DNA of 6,524 nucleotides from Thiotrichales bacterium (GTDB lineage: Bacteria; Pseudomonadota; Gammaproteobacteria; UWMA-0217), in assembly GCA_024763135.1 (NCBI GenBank), contig JANTGD010000206.1, positions 1 through 6,524 on the forward strand, written 5' to 3'. A program made the translations under genes and the position numbers. Positions 5,739 to 6,524 of this stretch are shown piece by piece (position 1 is the stretch's first letter; each line of letters starts with the position of its first letter). Below the pieces are notes generated by a model that did no database searches, was not told where the DNA came from, and saw nothing but the letters and a program-made list of their open reading frames with translations.

Positions 5739-6413
5739 ATGAAAAAAGAAAATTTATTATCTCGCCGCAGAGCCATACGCTTTTTAGCGGCCGGCCTGGG
5801 TGCAATCACAGGTCTCGCCGGCGCTGCAGAGCAGCGCGCAAACATTGGTGCCATGCTGCCGGGGCAGGGCTGGATACCCGCGGATCAGAATGCCTGCCCG
5901 GGAGATGGCACGCCTTTACAATTCCTGCCCAAAACACCCCCTGACGCAGAACCACTGCACAAAGAACTGGAAAAGTATCCTCGCTGCCCTTATTGCGGTA
6001 TGAGCCGTAGCAAGTTTCACGCGAGCCGTCACTTGGTTCAGTACGACGACAACCTGGTCGATGGCACCTGTTCGATCCATTGTCTTGCGATCAGTTTGTC
6101 TCTCAATCTCGACCGCGGTCCAAAAGCCATCTATGCTGCAGATTACGGCTCCAAACGAACTCCCAAGGCGCTGGTCAATATCGACCAATCCGTCTATCTG
6201 ATTGGCAGCGGGTTAAAAGCAACCATGGCTGGCACCAGCAAAGTCGCCTTTTCAAACCCAGAATCCGCTCGCCAAATTCAAGCCCGGCAAGGGGGAGAGC
6301 TAGGGGATTTTGATCAGGCGTTGCTGGTTGCCTATCAGGACATGGCAAAAGATACAGCCGCAATACGCAAACGCCGGCTTGAGCGGCGCAAACATATGGG
6401 AGGTCGCTCCTAA
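5739..6413 (+). CDS. nosL: NosL-family copper-binding protein with Tat-like signal
   Basis: The product has 224 aa from the ATG. NosL proteins bind Cu(I) in the periplasm and hand it to the nitrous oxide reductase maturation machinery; homologues also occur without nosZ. The core motif CPYCGM (C83, C86, M88) is present. It is followed by H94/H98, then DGTCSIHC (C111, H114, C115) and the expected mixed fold up to about residue 195. The N-terminus SRRRAIRFLAAGLGAITGLA (8-27) resembles a twin-arginine signal peptide and lacks the lipobox cysteine usual for NosL, so export as a soluble or uncleaved protein is likely. An insert before the core has another cysteine (C53), and the C-terminus ends in a basic tail with RKRRLERRKH. 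Both make the protein longer than typical NosL. The symbol denotes the family; no nosZ is visible nearby. Confidence 0.88.
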   Translation: MKKENLLSRRRAIRFLAAGLGAITGLAGAAEQRANIGAMLPGQGWIPADQNACPGDGTPLQFLPKTPPDAEPLHKELEKYPRCPYCGMSRSKFHASRHLVQYDDNLVDGTCSIHCLAISLSLNLDRGPKAIYAADYGSKRTPKALVNIDQSVYLIGSGLKATMAGTSKVAFSNPESARQIQARQGGELGDFDQALLVAYQDMAKDTAAIRKRRLERRKHMGGRS

Positions 6414-6524
6414 CAGGTTATTGAAATACTCTCAGGTGAGTGCGAGACAAGGCAAAATCTGGAGAAAAAGCGCAGTTTACACGCAGTAAATGAGCATTTT
6501 GAGCCACAATTAACGCTGGATCGT
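6414..6524. repeat. Non-coding dispersed-repeat-like sequence, possible IS end
   Basis: No gene follows NosL. An imperfect inverted repeat spans 6451-6504: GGC-AAAAT on the left pairs with ATTTT-GAGCC on the right. Inside it, GCGCAGTTTAC pairs with GTAAATGAGC around a five-base loop, with one mismatch and one bulge. There is no T-tract, so it is not a standard terminator. The composition differs from the flanking genes and resembles repeats found near insertion sequences in betaproteobacteria, but that resemblance is an impression I cannot verify. The stretch runs to the window edge. Confidence 0.45.

Noticed and set aside
5609..5944. Plus-strand ORF of 111 codons overlapping the NosL start
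   Set aside because: It is out of frame with the clear NosL gene, with basic, disordered-looking composition and no ribosome-binding site.
1..6524. CRISPR array, tRNA or rRNA genes
   Set aside because: I saw no regularly spaced direct repeats, no tRNA cloverleaf and no rRNA signature on either strand.

Overview
The window looks like a piece of a Gram-negative chromosome, most likely a proteobacterium and perhaps a betaproteobacterium. The evidence is moderate GC, Shine-Dalgarno-led genes, a lipobox lipoprotein, a Tat-like signal peptide, and protein families typical of respiratory copper and thiol chemistry. The genus cannot be fixed from the sequence alone.

Left part (1-932, minus strand): three open frames are chained by stop/start overlaps: a 77-codon frame, a 24-codon frame led by a strong ribosome-binding site, and a 175-aa acidic soluble protein. 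I recognise none of them. Bases 1-103 hold no gene I can support. Bases 933-1121 form the divergent intergenic region, with a perfect 18-bp dyad and a plausible sigma70-type promoter firing rightwards.

Main part (1122-5599, plus strand): a tightly packed operon. Its order is a 96-aa single-span membrane protein with a His-rich tail, an FtsX/MacB-type ABC permease, a short possible ORF, the matching ABC ATPase (LolD/MacB class), an eight-span membrane protein with Cys/His motifs, a TlpA-like thioredoxin lipoprotein, and a UreH/DsbD-like membrane protein with paired cysteines. Most junctions overlap by a few bases (GTGA, ATGA). After 139 bases follows a NosL-family copper-binding protein (5739-6413) with its own good ribosome-binding site.

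Read together, the genes suggest an envelope system that reduces thiols (TlpA plus the DsbD-like protein) and handles or delivers copper (NosL, the Cys/His proteins), powered by or coupled to an ABC transporter. This resembles NosDFYL logic but uses an FtsX-type permease and lacks nosD and nosZ here. The true target enzyme is not in the window.

Right end (6414-6524): a non-coding stretch with a long imperfect inverted repeat. It looks like a dispersed repeat or the end of an insertion element that continues beyond the window.
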